The notes below the pieces were generated by a model. That model was not told where the DNA came from and ran no database searches. It was given only the letters and a program-made list of their open reading frames with translations. A program made the translations under genes and the position numbers. Positions 4,706 through 5,423 of a stretch of DNA of 5,423 bases are shown here, one piece after another. Every line of letters starts with the position of its first letter. The first letter of the stretch is position 1. This DNA comes from an uncultured Dechloromonas sp. (GTDB lineage Bacteria > Pseudomonadota > Gammaproteobacteria > Burkholderiales > Rhodocyclaceae), in the NCBI GenBank assembly GCA_946477505.1, contig CAMKYP010000289.1:1-5423 (forward strand). Direction: 5' to 3'.

Positions 4706-5035
4706 ATGAGCGTCGATATGGTTCGTCTGCTGCAAATCGTGTTGGTGTTGCTGGTAGTAATCGCCGGGTCGCTTCTTTGGGCAAAAGAGAACGGGCACAG
4801 CCCCCTCAAGGCGGCTCCAGTCTGGATTGGCTTCGTTGTGTTCGGGGTCGTTGTCTATCTTTTCGATCAGCGGTTTTCTGGAAATCCATCCTATGCCGAT
4901 CTATTGACCCGTGAAGCAATGCTGACAACCGTGAGCGGTTGGCTCGTCGTCGCAATCGTTGCAGGACTGTGCTTTGTGTTCATTTTGAAGAGGCTGGCCA
5001 AGGCGCAGGTTCCATACATCAAGGAGGCAGAATGA
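4706..5035 (+). CDS. three-helix membrane protein, 109 aa
   Basis: Hydrophobic segments lie at about residues 7-25 (LLQIVLVLLVVIAGSLLW), 37-54 (APVWIGFVVFGVVVYLF) and 76-94 (VSGWLVVAIVAGLCFVFIL), with a short loop of about 15 residues (NPSYADLLTREAM) between helices 2 and 3. It ends with a basic part, KRLAKAQ, and then KEAE. No family is recognised. The start at 4706 is chosen by ribosome-site spacing. It lies 34 bases after the 54-aa gene and overlaps the following start codon, so it belongs to the same transcription unit. Confidence 0.7.
   Translation: MSVDMVRLLQIVLVLLVVIAGSLLWAKENGHSPLKAAPVWIGFVVFGVVVYLFDQRFSGNPSYADLLTREAMLTTVSGWLVVAIVAGLCFVFILKRLAKAQVPYIKEAE
5021..5027 (+). promoter_or_regulatory. 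strong ribosome binding site between the two last full genes
   Basis: AAGGAGG is an almost complete anti-16S match, four bases from ATG 5032 and ten from ATG 5038. Neither spacing is ideal. The first ATG overlaps the stop of the upstream gene (ATGA). Confidence 0.65.
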
Positions 5036-5349
5036 ACATGAGACAGCGCATTGCCAAGAAGATCATCCTCGCAGGCGACTCACACGCCTTTGACGACGGC
5101 ACCATATTGGCCGAGGTTGAGCAGCATGAGGCTCGCTTGGCGAACGACCCCGAGGTGCAACGGCGGAAGGCGGAAGCCCGAGAGGTTGTGAACCGCGAAT
5201 ATTTGCCGGTCCTTATCATCGGATTGCTGTTCAATGCCGCGTTTTGGAGTGCTGCTGCGTACTTCCTGCCGGTGATGGTGAAACCCGCCTTTGCCGTGCT
5301 TGCGTTTGCCCTTACGTCTGTTTTCCTCTGGAAAACCGTTCGGCTGTGA
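5032..5349 (+). CDS. two-helix membrane protein, 105 aa
   Basis: The protein of 105 residues starts at ATG 5032; ATG 5038 would give 103. The first 56 residues are polar and strongly helical with many charges (AEVEQHEARLANDPEVQRRK), so a soluble cytoplasmic domain is likely. Two membrane helices follow, about 58-80 (YLPVLIIGLLFNAAFWSAAAYF) and 84-101 (KPAFAVLAFALTSVFLW), with a short basic end, KTVRL. This is the same general plan, a charged helical front and a paired membrane helix at the rear, as the 197-aa protein, though I see no clear sequence match. No family is recognised. Its ATG overlaps the preceding stop, implying translational coupling. Confidence 0.7.
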   Translation: MNMRQRIAKKIILAGDSHAFDDGTILAEVEQHEARLANDPEVQRRKAEAREVVNREYLPVLIIGLLFNAAFWSAAAYFLPVMVKPAFAVLAFALTSVFLWKTVRL

Positions 5350-5355
5350 CCGGGC

Positions 5356-5423
5356 ATGGCTGACTGCAAGGTGATCCCGATTAGCGCGGCAGCAAAGCCG
5401 CGTGAGTGCGTTGCCCGCACAGC
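5356..5423 (+). CDS. start of a further gene, cut by the window edge
   Basis: From ATG 5356, six bases after the preceding stop, the frame is open to the end (22 residues, MADCKVIPISAAAKPRE and on). The ribosome site is weak (GGG immediately before the ATG), and so little is present that the start is unsure and no function can be given. The spacing suggests it continues the operon. Confidence 0.35.
   Translation, partial: MADCKVIPISAAAKPRECVART

Overview
The window looks like an accessory or mobile region of a Gram-negative proteobacterium, such as a genomic island, integrative conjugative element or plasmid. The clues are IS1182-like and ISL3-like transposases of proteobacterial type, a PilV/shufflon remnant (usually found with conjugative type IV pili), a MntA/HepT toxin-antitoxin pair, and strong GC-rich codon use. 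The genus cannot be fixed from the sequence.

Layout. (1) 1-656: the 3' part of an IS1182-like transposase gene, broken by a one-base deletion near 55 and a deletion of about 19 bases near 439, then the probable right end of the insertion sequence. (2) 691-1141: an apparent orphan shufflon segment. Two 19-bp inverted repeats match the sfx recombination sites of R64-type shufflons and differ from each other only in the three-base variable core. Each encodes CQSG-x-W and opens a reading frame running inward, so the segment carries two alternative C-termini for a PilV-type pilus tip adhesin, one per orientation. The pilV constant gene and the rci recombinase are not in the window. (3) 1203-1424, minus strand: a small HicB-like antitoxin frame without a HicA partner, cut off at its 5' side by the next IS. 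(4) 1470 to about 2900: an ISL3-like element with an intact 457-aa transposase on the minus strand. A plausible terminal repeat is visible on the left and none on the right. (5) 2918-5423: a tightly packed plus-strand operon. A consensus-like promoter is overlaid with an array of TGCGTCTA half-sites and drives mntA (antitoxin nucleotidyltransferase) and hepT (HEPN RNase toxin). After these come a 197-aa two-helix membrane protein that starts inside the hepT stop codon, a 74-aa soluble protein, three small membrane proteins (54, 109 and 105 aa) and the start of one more gene.

How it fits together. mntA/hepT should act as an autoregulated toxin-antitoxin module: the nucleotidyltransferase AMPylates the HEPN toxin, and the operator array probably sets expression. 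The membrane-protein genes are spaced as one transcription unit with it, which raises the possibility that they are functionally linked or are cargo stabilised by the TA module. The left half is a graveyard of rearranged mobile DNA. Its most notable item is the self-contained shufflon cassette.
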